A DNA stretch of 64,000 nt from Epiperipatus broadwayi (GCA_028023455.1 JAQFVV010012396.1:5060085-5124084); one strand, 5' to 3'. Shown: positions 14,901-26,869, counted from the first letter of the stretch. Notes: generated from the letters alone by a model not told the origin. Numbers and translations are program-made.

Positions 14901-15299
14901 TTAAGCTGTGATTTTTTATTTATAACGAATAAGTTTCTTAACTTTTTAAAACATTACTGAAAATGTTTAATGAAAACACTGACAATTTACCATCAATGTT
15001 GATCAAGTATATTACTGGTTTGGTCAAAATATTACATTACTTTACCTGCTAAACCAGCATTTGGTAAGATAACTTGGTTTGGTCAAAATATCATATTACT
15101 TTAACTGCTAAATAGTATTTGAAAAGATAACTTAAGAGTAAAGCTTATGTAAATAATCCAATAAAATATTCACCTGTCTATAAAAATAAAATAAAAATTT
15201 TGACAGAAAAGTATATATGGCATTGAGTAATATAATGGCAAATATCTTAAAATATTAAAAATATAGAAAAAACAAATAAACTGATCCTTGATTTTAAAT
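8901..15299. other. AT-rich DNA without recognisable gene
   Basis: Only low-complexity A/T tracts, including a T run near 13,164-13,182 and a short TA repeat near 12,440, and accidental short frames. A degenerate tandem duplication of about 60 bp lies at its right side and is listed separately. No coding or RNA gene could be supported. Confidence 0.6.
15015..15135. repeat. Two-copy tandem duplication, about 60-bp unit
   Basis: The block TTGGTTTGGTCAAAATAT-like plus its following sequence occurs twice in a row (about 15,015-15,074 and 15,075-15,135) with several substitutions and a small deletion in the second copy. It is a local duplication with no visible coding content. Confidence 0.65.
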
Positions 15300-15307
15300 C
15301 ACATATG

Positions 15308-15524
15308 GGTACTTGTGGAGAACATGCTCGATGGCTGCAAGAGGTGCTGTTTCTGTGTCAACACACAGAAGTATCCAGAGTAGGAGCCAAAACAGCAATG
15401 CTTGGTTCAACCATTAGGTGGTGCTGTTCACCATGCATAAGCACAGGAACCTTCCATCAGTTAGCTGGCAGAAAATCTGCCCACTTGGCAGCACTGGTTG
15501 CCATGTACGTTCTCCACAAGTACC
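15308..15524. mobile_element. MITE, 217 bp, 16-bp terminal inverted repeats, 8-bp target duplication
   Basis: The left end GGTACTTGTGGAGAAC (15,308-15,323) is repeated exactly as reverse complement at the right end (15,509-15,524). The element is flanked by perfect 8-bp direct repeats CACATATG at 15,300-15,307 and 15,525-15,532. Its base composition is much richer in G and C than the surrounding DNA. An 81-codon open frame across it is not recognisable as a protein and starts in the target duplication, so it is probably chance. An 8-bp target duplication is known for hAT-type and also Merlin and P-type DNA transposons; the ends alone do not decide which. The intact termini and perfect flanks suggest a fairly recent insertion. 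Confidence 0.9.
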
Positions 15525-15532
15525 CACATATG

Positions 15533-17965
15533 CACTGCATGAGTAAGTAAACCGAAATTGTAATTTTGAAAATATTATGAAAAATTATTTAATTTATTAA
15601 AAAACTTTAAAAATCAGAAAAAATTTGAATGAAAGAAGAATAGAATGATAAAAAAGAATGAGGTAAATTAAGTCATCACAAAAGTAGAATAATGCATTAA
15701 AAACTGAGTAAATGGTTTAAAACCAATAAAGTATCACATGACATAAGCTTACCCAATGCTATTCAGTTCTTCTGTTCTTATTGCTTTTATGGCAATTAAT
15801 ATAAGCATTAGCAATCAATATATGTCAAATGGTATTGCTTAATAAATTCTTATCCAGAGTTGTTCTATCCAAATATCCTCAAACTAATTTCTATTATGCT
15901 TTTTATTTGAAAGATGCTTTTTTGAAGAGTGCATTTAAACCTTGTTTTTGATTATTGTATATAGACCAGTACTGGCTAAGGATTTATTAAGCACTACCAT
16001 TGGTTACTAAAGCTTTCATTAGTTGACATAACTGTAGTAAAAGAAAAAGAAATTGCTGCCAGTGAATGATTTAACTATATAAAACATAGAATTAAAGAGA
16101 ATAATCTTTATCCTATGTTTTCTTTAATTATGGATACATAAAAAGATCATCATCTAAAAAAAGAAAAATAATAATTAAATTATACAGCTTGCCTAATGAT
16201 AATTTAAATGATATTATGAAAAAAGTCAATTAATTGAAAAGAATAGCAAATTTAATTATAGTATTCTCCTACCCAGTTACATACATGACAATGCTTATAT
16301 ATATAAAAGCAAGATTTTAAAAAAGAGTGAATAGTTTTAATAAAGGTTTATACTAGATATAGGATAAACATATGTTCCTGATCAATAAGACTTAGAAATA
16401 AAATACTAATGTTGAGGCTTGGAACAGCTAATGAAAAATGTTCTTCCAAAACCAGTCCTGTAAACCTTGTCATAGTTCACAATTAAGAATTTAGCTACTA
16501 TATAACATCTTATATCTTCATTTTCTAATAGAAGGTGGTTATATGCTTTTACTCATAATAAATAAAACATTATATTTAAATATTAAAAAATTAGACTGCT
16601 TAAATGATAATTTAAAAAAATCAAGTTTATATTTCTGTATTTATAATCTGATGAATATAGCGTATTAATAAGCCCCACAGTAATAATGAAGTCTTTTAAC
16701 ATCAAAAAATTAGATAGGTTTTGGAGTTCTAAATATTAGATATATTACAAGGGATGGGAAACTGTAAAAAGCTGCTGTAGTAATATTTGAATGGTTTTAT
16801 TGCTCAATGGCAGTATTATCTATCTTATGATCTTTGAACTTTGATCTCCACAGTCTGATATCTTATGTCAATGCCAAACGACATGAGCCACTGCCACTGA
16901 TAATGATGAAAGATATCGTTGGATTGTAATATCTTGTTTCTTTACTCTTTAACTATGTACATGTATATCAACTAAAAATGTAAATGGTTTTGGCTAGGCT
17001 TTACAAGAAAGCATTAAGAATACATTGGATAATAAGAAATCAGATAATTAGATTCTTCATCAAATCAGACCTGGACTAAAGGCAGATTAGAAAACTTTTA
17101 ATCAGAAAAAATTTAAAAGTCGAGAAACATGACGATCAATAAAAAAGTGATTAATTCAATCAGTAAAGAAGAGGGAATTATTGGAAAAACTGAAAATATA
17201 AAAAGAAGTTATTCTAAAGAAATTCTAAGAGCACTTTTGTTACAAATCGACAACATTTTGATAAGTGGTATCTGTTATCCTTATTTACCAACGTTATATG
17301 CACCAACACACTTTTAGATGTTGCTTTTTATTGAATATATATATAGGCACACATATTTAAAGATGTCCTTTTGTGAGATGTATATTATAGCTTTTTATTT
17401 ATAAAAAAAAAACAGATTTTGTTATGAACAGTAATAATAATATATATATACTATGCTTAGACAAGCACTTATTATAATACAATTAGTAGATTTACTTTAT
17501 TAGAAATGTATAATTTATACCTTTTTTTTAAACAGATGTTTGAAATTCATATCCAGATCTGTTTGAAGTCATATTTTAATTAATGGCCTTTTCTGTTTAA
17601 AATATAAATGATTTGTGGGATGCCACCAGATAAGACCAGATTTTTTAAAAAGTAGGAAATTAAAATTTAATAAACAAAAATTAATATTTAATGGTTTCTT
17701 CTATAAAGTGGTACAATAATTTAATAATAGCTTAATAGAAATAACTTTGCAATTAAAATATAGGTTTATGTATTCATTAATTGTTAATTCATGATGTACT
17801 AATAATGACTAGCTAGCTATTCAAATCTTTTTTTTATATGCTGGGCCCTCATTCTTCATATTTTATTGGTTCCAGAAAAATTATATAAAAAATGAGATGG
17901 AAAAGTTAGGAGATAAATTTCAATAATTAATGTTGATAAAGCTTAATCAATATAATAAAACTGTC
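15533..17965. other. AT-rich DNA without recognisable gene
   Basis: No coding frame, RNA gene or element ends were recognised. A slightly more complex patch at about 16,795-16,925 was inspected as a possible small RNA and not accepted. Confidence 0.55.
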
Positions 17966-18942
17966 TATATTTATTTTATATTTTATAAATAACTTTATTG
18001 AAAAACCATATGTAATAATGATACAATTGTAAATCAAAAATAATAGTTATCCATGTTACTCAGGCAACCAGATGTTCTGATGTGGTCACTGGTATTGTTT
18101 AATCCAGATTAATCAGGTTCCATGTGTTATCAAATAAGAATCTGGATGATATGATTCTGTCCTTATGGTGAAATCCCTTCAGCTTGAAAATGAATGTGTC
18201 TTCCAGCTTGGGATGAGGAATGGTAAACTTGTTGTGACATCTGGCCATCCAGATGGCATAAGTGATAAAGGTTGAGAGTCTTGTGGTGACATAATCCCTG
18301 GACAGGAAGAAGCTCTTGATATTTAAGATTTTGTTCAGGGAAATGTGGCAGTTGTGAGTAATGAAAGTTCTGATTTTGTCATATGCTGGGCAATCATTTA
18401 CCATGTGATCAAAGGTTTCACAGGTTCTATGGCAATTGTGACACATAGGATCTATATTCTTGAGGAATCTCCTGTAGTGCAGGAACCAGTTCATCTGGAG
18501 TGAATTCAGGTTGATTTTTACTAGAAAGTCCAGGAACCTTGGCTCCAGCTTGAGATGCGTAAAAAACCTGGTGACCACATGATTGTTACCACCAAGGTAA
18601 GGAATGATAGAGTTTTGAGTGGGAAATAGCAGGTTATGAGCATCCCAAATAGAGATTTTCTGTCTGAATACTAGGGTTGAGTGGCCATTGTGAGCGAGAA
18701 GGTAGTCAAGTATCTGATTTAGCCAGATTATCTTCAAAGGTGGAAGTCTGTCTGACGGAATGACTGGTTGTTCCATTACAATCTGGGGAAATTTCTTTTG
18801 GAGGATGTGGATCAGAGAGTGGCACTTTTGATAATATATAGAAAAAGTTGTGTGCAATGACATACCATTATTTTTCCTATGTCGCTGCATGCGTTCAATT
18901 CCTATGGCTGCTGTTTTAACATTTCATATATTTATTTTATAT
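17966..18942 (-). mobile_element. 5'-truncated L1-like non-LTR retrotransposon with 16-bp target duplication
   Basis: The insertion body is about 17,982-18,926, read on the minus strand, and is flanked by perfect 16-bp direct repeats TATATTTATTTTATAT (plus strand) at 17,966-17,981 and 18,927-18,942. It contains only the 3' end of the element: the last part of the polymerase ORF, a short 3' untranslated region with an AATAAA-like signal near 18,000, and an A/T-rich tail. A long target duplication plus 5' truncation is the standard result of target-primed reverse transcription. The exact duplication and the uninterrupted frame imply this is the youngest of the three copies here. Confidence 0.88.
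18099..18890 (-). CDS. C-terminal fragment of L1-like retrotransposon ORF2 polyprotein
   Basis: The 263-codon open frame is the region downstream of the reverse transcriptase core. A knuckle of pattern C-x2-C-x8-H-x4-C is visible at residues 150-167 (C150, C153, H162, C167), as in the C-terminal domain of L1-type non-LTR elements, where it is thought to bind nucleic acid. Upstream, residues about 1-45 align with the region after the polymerase palm of the element at 21.3-23.0 kb, and the tail ends in a Trp-containing motif shared by all three copies. The frame stays open in the same phase to 18,923, next to the truncation point, so the first ATG is probably internal rather than a true start. 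Catalytic YxDD and endonuclease domains are absent, so it cannot mobilise on its own. Confidence 0.85.
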   Translation of the reverse strand: MQRHRKNNGMSLHTTFSIYYQKCHSLIHILQKKFPQIVMEQPVIPSDRLPPLKIIWLNQILDYLLAHNGHSTLVFRQKISIWDAHNLLFPTQNSIIPYLGGNNHVVTRFFTHLKLEPRFLDFLVKINLNSLQMNWFLHYRRFLKNIDPMCHNCHRTCETFDHMVNDCPAYDKIRTFITHNCHISLNKILNIKSFFLSRDYVTTRLSTFITYAIWMARCHNKFTIPHPKLEDTFIFKLKGFHHKDRIISSRFLFDNTWNLINLD

Positions 18943-19264
18943 ATTAATGCAAAATACATATTAATCAATATATATATATTACATCTTACTGCACAAATAT
19001 ATTATTCATTCAAAATCAAAATAAACAAAATTTGCATAATACAAATTATATAAGTAAATCATTGCAAAAAAAGCGTTTATGGTGAGGTATGAGACTTGAA
19101 TTTTCATATTTTATATTTGAAATACTTTCAAGTGTTGATTTAATATGTGCTCTCCACCAATCTAGACACCAGAGAAGCCCCAAAACTACCAATGACCCAA
19201 CCATAAAGAATATCAGATAATACTGTCAAAATTAATAATAAAGTGATCTGAATAATTTGTTCAG
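18943..19264. other. AT-rich spacer
   Basis: Flank of the retrotransposon insertion; no gene or element was recognised. Confidence 0.5.
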
Positions 19265-19946
19265 TTGACCTTAAAATGGAAATTTTTCATCAAAAAAAAT
19301 ATTTAAAAAAAATAGAAATTTTATAGAATTATGTGTAATAAAAAAAGCAAAATTTCAAACTCAATATTTAGAAATATTAGTAATTAGTAAATGACAAAAC
19401 AAAAATTTTATGTCACCAAAAAGTTCCCACATTACTATCAAATATCAAAAACAATATTTAGAAAATATGAACAATTAGGAAATAACCAAAAAATTAGCAT
19501 AATCCAAAAAAAAATCAAAAAACTTTAAAAATTAAATATCAAAAATATTAGTAATTAAGAAATAACCAAAAAAAATTAACACAACATGTGACCAAGAAAT
19601 CAATTTACTATGGTCATAAAAAAATTTAAAACAATCTTAAAGTATTTTACTTTTAAAATATGGTGACAGAACATTAACATGTGCTAGCATTACCATAAGT
19701 ATGGTAGTGAAAAAAATTGCATAAGCTAATACAATCCATAATGTGCTTAAATTAAAGTATTTTAATACTACAATTAACAAAAAAAAAATCCAATTAAATC
19801 AACATTATCAAAAGTAACAATTAAAACCAAAAGACTACTTATATTATGTTAAATCAAAAATAAAAATTTTAAAAAACAATTTTTGAAACAAAGTATTTTA
19901 ATTTCACAATCAACAAGCACCACATTTTAGACATTATCAAATGTTC

Positions 19947-20030
<84 letters not shown>

Positions 20031-20160
20031 TCTTAGATATAGAGTCAAAATACAGAAAAAATGCTTAATATATTCAATTATGAAAAAATATGCTGATATG
20101 AAAGTATTTTAATTTACAATAACATCACATTTTAAATGTCATCAAATGTTTAGTTACCAA
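19265..20160. repeat. Degenerate A-rich repeat tract with internal AT microsatellite
   Basis: Two kinds of loosely repeated unit occur. One contains ATATTAGTAATTA followed by AAATAACCAAAAAA and recurs between about 19,360 and 19,600. The other begins AAAGTATTTTAAT and continues to TATCAAATGTT, recurring near 19,757, 19,891 and 20,102. The copies are too diverged to define exact units. The strand bias (A-rich on plus) is strong. Confidence 0.55.
19949..20028. repeat. (AT)n microsatellite
   Basis: An almost pure AT dinucleotide run of about 80 bp, interrupted once near 19,993-20,001. Confidence 0.95.
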
Positions 20161-21240
20161 AGAAATATCACTAATGAATGTAAACTACATATAAATCATA
20201 TTACACATGATAAAATAAAATTTAGATTTTATATTACATCAATGGTATGCAAGCTGGTGTCCCATTATAAGGTGGACAAAAAATCATATTATTATTTGGA
20301 ATTAATAAAATTGATATGGCATCTACACATAGTTAAAGAATAATGATTGATATATAAAAAATGTAAAGGTGAATATGAAATAGAATGGGCAAATGGAATA
20401 TCCAATATTAAATTTAAAATGAGTGAAATGTGAACACTCTATATAGCTAAACATTAAAAATAAGATTTGTTAATATTATTTATTACAAAAGAGAACTAAC
20501 AGGACTTCTCAATGCTATTATAACTTTAACTTCATAAAAAGGTCTTGAATTATAAATAACTGAAAGCAGAAGTCATAATGTATTAAGTAATTATAAACAG
20601 TTTAGTTAAATTTATCATCTTGATAATATGAATGAGAATAAATTTGAGATAAGAATGCTAAATGTAATCAAGTCATAGCAAAACAAATTCTATTTAGAGT
20701 TAAAATTTTAATTTTATTCCAACATAATAAATTCCACTAGAAACTTCAATATCTATTTTGTTGACTTAATGGTCTATAACAGTTTGTATGTTTTAATTTT
20801 TATTAATAAACATATTAATCAAAATTTAGATTTTGTGTTTTTCTTTTTACTGATTTTAAAAACAAAGTTTGAAAAGGTTCTTCTATTTACATTATTTATC
20901 AGCTTCATTGCAATCTTTGTAAAGAAGATATTACTTATTTAAATCTGAGAGATAGAATAAATAGTCATTGAATATGAATGTTTGCTTTTATGAAATGAAT
21001 AAGCATATGCACAGATATGTTCAAATCATGTAGAAAGTTCATTTCAACAAAAATTTTATTAACAATAAATAGTGATTACATACTAATAAAGGATAGATAA
21101 ATGAATAAATTGTACAATAATATGATTGTATAATGTTCTATTTGTTATCTGGCTAGATTTTGTTATGAGAGTACAATTGTTATACTCTTATGTGGTTAGA
21201 TATAGTGATGAGATTCTAATAACTTGATTAATGGAATAAG
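20161..21240. other. AT-rich DNA without recognisable gene
   Basis: No coding, RNA or element signal could be supported in this interval. Confidence 0.55.
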
Positions 21241-23022
21241 CATTTTTTATATAAACATGAATATTTTCTTTTAGAATTTCCTATTCTATAATGCTGGGTA
21301 GGTGGGAGTTGATAATCAGGAAAAGGAAAGTGCAGTTAAAGACCAGGTGTCATCAAAGACTTTACTGGAGGCCAGGAGCTGGTCACGTTTCTTGATTTTT
21401 TTGAGCGTTTGATAAAACAATGGTATGATTTGTGGCGGGGGTAATTCCATGAGAGTTTTGCATCTCACTATCCATATTGAATAAAGGACAAAGGTAGAAA
21501 GCCTTATTATTGAAAAAAACCCATTATGAATGGCCTTTCAAGTGAGAAAATCATATCAGGTCTTATGTTGGAATTGATTATAATTATATCTTTCAGTGTT
21601 TTAAGTCTTGGGCACCGGTGTATAATATGGTCTATGGTTTCATCTTCACGAGCACACAGACCACATATAGGGTTAATGCTGGTAAAACCTCTTCGGTGAT
21701 AAAGGAACCAATTCATGGGAAGCACATTAAGATTTATTTTAATGATGAAGTCAAGGAATTTGGTTTCCAGACTCCCATCTTTTAAAGTGTGAAATGAGTC
21801 TTTGGTTGGTTACTTTTAGGCTGGTTTTTATGGGTTGTTGATTATAGTTGATTATATTGTATGCTTCCCATAAGGTAATTTTTTTGTTACGGTTAAAGGG
21901 CATTATTGGGTTATAAAGTTGTAGGTGGTCTATTAGGGAGGCTATCCATGAACTGGCAGAGGGCGGAGGATGATCTGTCGGTGTAATTTTTTTAATAATG
22001 TTGGAGTATCCACAGGAGAGGATCAGATTATGTAGAGTGTTGTGGGTTTTCTGTAAAATTATTGTTTGTATTGAGTGGAATGATAGTCCATTGAACCTGC
22101 ATGGTCGTTGGATGCCTCGCAAGCTAATAGCAACTGTCCTTCCTCTCCAAAGAAGTTTGGTACATAATCGGTTGATTTTATTTTGAAACTGTTTAGACAT
22201 TTTTACGAATGGAAGGTAATATGAGATTTTTGGCATTATGATCATGTTGAGGAGGCCAACCTTTCCATATAATGAAAGGTATACTCTAGAGAGTGATGTG
22301 GTGATGGCTTCAGTTGAATGGAGGATTGCATCTTGAATCTTTCTTGCCATTGCAGTTGGTGTTTTGAAGATTGGGAAACCTAGGTATCTTTGGGGTTTTG
22401 CAGAAAAGGGAGAGTTAATTTGTTTACCAGACATAATCTTCCAGATGGAAGATTTGTTAAAGTTTATTTGTAGGCCAAGTTTTGCTGTATTTCTGTTTAA
22501 GATGTTCATGAGATGGGGAAGGTATTTAATGGTGGGAAGAACAACCATGATGTCATCTATATATGCAAATACATTGAAGTTTTTATTGAGAGAGGGAAGG
22601 AAAATTCCAGGGAGGTTTTTTTCTATATCCATCAGAAGAGGGTTGATGTATGCTGTGAAGAAAAGGGCACTGAGTGGAGATCCTTGAGGGATCGACTTGT
22701 ATGGCTTGAAGCCTGGTGTGATCTTGCCATCTTGCCATCAAGAGAGAGAAAAATCTCTCTGTTGTTGAGCAGATTGCTGATCATCTGAACAATCCCGGCT
22801 GGAATGTCGCATTCCGACAGAATATCCAGGAGGATATTTATCTGGACTGAATCAAATGCTGCCACAACATCCAGCTGGACAGCAATAGGTTTTGATTTAC
22901 GATTTATAGTGCAGTTACATTGGACATAGCATGCAAGGTTGATGATCCCTTTTTTCCGTATTGGTTTGACGAGATATGGCTAAGGATTTGATTCATGTAG
23001 AAAGTTAATTTCATTTTTTATA
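21241..23022 (-). mobile_element. 5'-truncated L1-like non-LTR retrotransposon, decayed
   Basis: Minus-strand element covering the second half of an L1-like ORF2: palm of the reverse transcriptase, thumb/connection region, CCHC knuckle, C-terminal tail and 3' untranslated region. Candidate 11-bp direct repeats CATTTTTTATA flank it at 21,241-21,251 and 23,012-23,022; their low complexity makes them weaker evidence than those of the other two copies. The reading frame is broken in at least three places. The order of conserved blocks and a phrase near the palm end resembling L1/Tx1-type elements suggest that lineage, but only a phylogeny could fix the clade. Confidence 0.85.
21316..23011 (-). 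pseudogene. Broken ORF2 reverse transcriptase of L1-like element
   Basis: Conserved polymerase blocks are visible in order: AFDSV (motif with first catalytic Asp) near 22,840-22,865, PQGSPLS at about 22,670-22,690, and the catalytic YIDD box at 22,552-22,563 followed by the palm and thumb. The C-terminal knuckle C-x2-C-x8-H-x4-C lies at about 21,600-21,670 and the tail ends in a stop at 21,316-21,318. Breaks: an in-frame stop at 22,980-22,982; a tandem duplication of CTTGCCAT (22,723-22,738, plus strand) that shifts frame between the AFDSV and PQGSPLS blocks; an extra base in the T run at 21,780-21,783; and a lost base near 21,532-21,539. It cannot make active enzyme. The nearby plus-strand frames at 22.0-22.8 kb are antisense shadows. 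Confidence 0.88.
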
Positions 23023-24744
23023 AATCTCACCAATTGCATAAATATGTTTAGTAATGTATTCTACAGTGAATGCTTTAATACTGAATTAATTGTACAATGA
23101 ACAATTTTTCTCAGTAAAGTAAGATTTGTACTGCAAATACAAATACTACAATTGATGCTAAACAGCAGACATCTTTTTCATATTTTGTAAAGTCTGGTTA
23201 TTAATTTAGTTTTTATCATTTTTTAGCTTTAACTATGAAACTGTTAAATGTATTCTTTCCTGATTATTCTGATAGATATGTGAAATAATTTAAAACATGT
23301 GTATGAAAAGTACAGTAAAAAAGCTAATTAGTTTTGACATCAAAAAAGAAATAATTTTCACATAACAAAGTGGTTAACACTATCAGAAATTTAAGTGCTG
23401 AATATAAAATCTATAAATTAATGATTGCAAATGTTAGGATGAACATCATTGGCTGACAAAAATGCAAGTTTCCAAGAACATTTCAAAATCTTTCCATTTC
23501 ATTACTATTATTATAAGATGCATCACTTCAATTTGTTTACATTAAAGATTATTGTAATTGTAAATTAGCGATCAGGCACATGTGCTTTACAGATTTTAAA
23601 CTATACTCTCATTCTCATCGCTAATTTACAATTTGTTAACATAGCGCTGTATAAATAAATACCTTATTATTAAAGATTATTGTTTATGATTTTTGTATAT
23701 AAAAAATTCATGCTTTTAAAAGTTCAATTATAATTTGCGATAGAGAAAAATTATTTATGGTTTTTAAATTTATATATAGGGTGAGAGAGCTTACATTAAA
23801 CATTTTTTCCTATATTGCAGAAGTCAAATGAAAAATAGTTATGACATTATGACTTCAGGATAGACTAATTTGTTTTACATTAAGAAAGGTTGTTTATATT
23901 TTACTGTGCATGAGAATTTTAATGCTTTTAAAAATTCAATTTTAGTTTTCACATGAGAAAGAATATTAAGCACTTTTTATAGTTATGTATAGTGTGTAAT
24001 AGTTTAATTGTACTTTACTTTTACTCATATTTTTAATTTTGTATTATATTTTTCTTATGTAAATGGTTATGTTGGATGATAAGTTTGTTCTAGGTTGTGG
24101 GTCTGGAATAAATATATTTCAAGGTATGCTTGAATAAATGAACTCCAAAATGAATGAGTTTATGAAACCGATTACATTCATCATGAGAGACTCCATTGGG
24201 TATAAAGGAACCAATTGCAAATTATTGTATTAAAAATATGAATTATATATTTGAATTAGACCATTGTAATTATGAACCATGTATTATTATATTACATTTA
24301 AGAAATTTAGTGATTATATCTAATATCTTACAAGGAGTCTTTAGAGAACATTTCAATGTTCTAATTCATATATGTATATATAACACCCAGAAGGATAAAG
24401 CCCTGAATAAACATTCATAAACTCACTATTCAATCATATTATCAATATTCTTTACTGAACATTGGTTTTAAAGGGCATTGCGTAGCAATTACTCAGAACT
24501 TATTCATGCTCAGTGCTACATATTTTTCAGTAGTATAATATTCTATTGTTATGTATTTGCATTAAGATTTCGTACTCAAAAAAATATTTTTGTAAAACTA
24601 TCATCTTCATTATTTATATTCTCTAGGGCTCACAATGATCTTTTATATTTTGTCTTAAACTGTCAGTTAGATGCTCAAATATTACATGAGAAACAGACCA
24701 TACAATTTTGTTTTGTTTTGTATTAATATATTTAATACAATTTT
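23023..24744. other. AT-rich DNA, no gene recognised
   Basis: Contains one clean inverted repeat (listed separately at 23,555) and a weak degenerate duplication between about 23,680-23,780 and 23,890-24,000. Nothing coding was identified. Confidence 0.5.
23555..23631. repeat. Perfect-arm hairpin
   Basis: ATTGTAAATTAGCGAT is followed about 45 bp later by its exact reverse complement ATCGCTAATTTACAAT. A CpG in each arm has been retained in a region otherwise poor in CpG. It could be a minimal palindromic element or a structured transcript; no neighbour identifies it. Confidence 0.75.
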
Positions 24745-25072
24745 ATTCTTCTTCTTTTCCTTATGTATTGATTTCTATATTTGCATATCATACCATTTCC
24801 AAACTTCTTATACACTTAACAATACTATTTTTTTACATCAATACTTTACTCTTACAGTTTTGACTGAAAATATAGAAATCAATACATAAGAAAAAGAGAA
24901 AGAAGAAGAAAATTGCATTACTTCCATAAGAAACGAAAAACACTGAAGATCAAGAATAATAGGATTATAAAAATATCTGATGATGACTGCAGGACAGTTG
25001 AAACTGTAAGAGTAAAGTTTTTGTGCAAAAAATTAGTATTGTTAAGTGTATAAGAAGTTTGGAAATGGTATA
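24745..25072. repeat. Two interleaved inverted repeats (A-B-A'-B')
   Basis: Arm A (about 24,745-24,783) is inverted at A' (24,867-24,910). Arm B (about 24,790-24,860) is inverted at B' (25,001-25,072). Because A' lies between B and B', the two palindromes cross rather than nest. A single transcript could form either hairpin but not both simply. The pattern suggests a template switch or an insertion of an inverted copy followed by partial loss. Confidence 0.8.
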
Positions 25073-26869
25073 TGTATTTAAATATTTATGTGAGTTTGTT
25101 AGAGATAAAATGAAGAACTAAATGTATCATTATTGTTAATATCATCATCATCATTATTATATTAGTGATTATAAATTAGAGACAACATATGATAATTTTA
25201 ATCATGTTATAGCAATACCTGCATCATTTACAATTGAATTTATAATTTTATTGCAAAAATTAAAAATCCCACTAACAAGTCCTGAAAGCAAGAATATCCA
25301 TTAATGGTTTGAATGAGTGAAAATTTTAAGGACTATACCTGTAAGAGCTTACCTATATCATAAGAAGTAAAAGAGAATGAAGAACTTTTATATATAAACC
25401 CATGAAGTGACCAAATGCATACATTGCTTGTATTGAATATAAAATTAAAATTTTTCAAAATATTAATAAATTTTATAAAACCAACCATATAATTGAAATG
25501 TGAATGTAATTTTAAAATATAATATGTAATTCTTTTAGAAATAATACAAACTAATGGAGAAAGACACTATTAATAATAATTTATATTAAAAAAACAATGC
25601 AATCTAATGTATAACCTATTCATTCAGTGTACTGTTTCTTACATTAATACAATCTTATGTAAATGCAGTTTTAAAATTTAATGCACAATTTCCAAAAAAG
25701 GCAGTACAAACTATTGAAGAACAATGTTATCATCTTAAAAAAATTATACAAGATAACATTATTGGCAGAAAATTGTGATAATGTTTGATGGTAATCATGT
25801 CTACATTAGAGCACAAATTTTCAGACTGGAATTTATAAAAATATGGTAACCACTGATTTGTTTTGTCTGATTAATTAACATCTTTAGTACTAGTAATGTA
25901 TTTGTCTCATGGCTTTATTTGTTATATAATATGAATATATAATGGGCATTGACTCATGGTTGAATTTGATGGAAGGATAATAATATATGGCATAAGTATA
26001 TATTCATTCCAAAAAGTGTTCTTTTTATCCTACTTCAGAGTCATCTATTCTAAACTAATCAATGAGCACCAGATGATAGTACTATAATATATATTTCTTT
26101 AGACCATTTTTGGCTCTTGTTTTTATCATGAAAATTTGACTTGAAAGTTGAAATTGATGTGCTTGTGCATCTATCCATCACCATTAACTCCTTTACTTTA
26201 TTTGAGAACGTAGCTTGAAATTTAAAAAATTTAAAATTTTTAATCTAAGCCAGCTATTTTGCATAGTTATATAGATGTGGTACTGGATAAATAACTATAT
26301 TTCTAGTGATCTGGTATCTTTGAAATCAGTTTTAAATATGAATCAACTATTAATTTTGTTACAAGACATTATGATAAATTATCTCTATAAAAAATATGTT
26401 TAAGATTAATATTTTTGTTTTTTTGTGACAATTTTTTCTGCAACATTTATGGGCTTTGTATTTAATAGATTAGTGATTCTTTTTGACCACCTCACTCTAA
26501 TTTTGCCCATCACTTAAAAGAAGGCTGAATAAAACACATGATGAATTCTACATTATTTTATTGTCTCTTTTCTTTTTACTTCTGCATTGTGTAATATCAA
26601 AAGTGAGAATTTTTAAGTTTCTAATCATTCTATTAACTAAATATGGATACATAGTTCTAAATTCCATTTAGTGACTTTCTTCAATAAATTTTTTATCCAA
26701 TTTATTTTTTTCATGCATTGGTAACCTTTAATACCTTGCCAATTTTTGATAATTTTCTGCATCATGTTCTTTAAATTGCCAAGATATCCCCCCCTAATTT
26801 TTTTATCATTCAAGTTTCATTTTTGATCTATTCTAGTATTTGCATATATGTATCTCTATTTTTTTATAT
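25073..26869. other. AT-rich DNA without recognisable gene
   Basis: The right part (about 26,500-26,870) may be the decayed 3' continuation of the retroelement next to it, read on the minus strand, but no conserved block could be identified there. Confidence 0.5.

Noticed and set aside
15305-15550. 81-codon open frame
   Set aside because: It coincides with the MITE and begins inside its target duplication; openness follows from the higher GC content.
16803-16925. Word TCAATGGCAGTATTATC resembling the start of U4 snRNA
   Set aside because: The rest of the U4 sequence, stem structure and Sm site are absent.
21998-22788. Three plus-strand open frames up to 107 codons
   Set aside because: They are antisense to the reverse transcriptase blocks on the minus strand, which have clear catalytic motifs.
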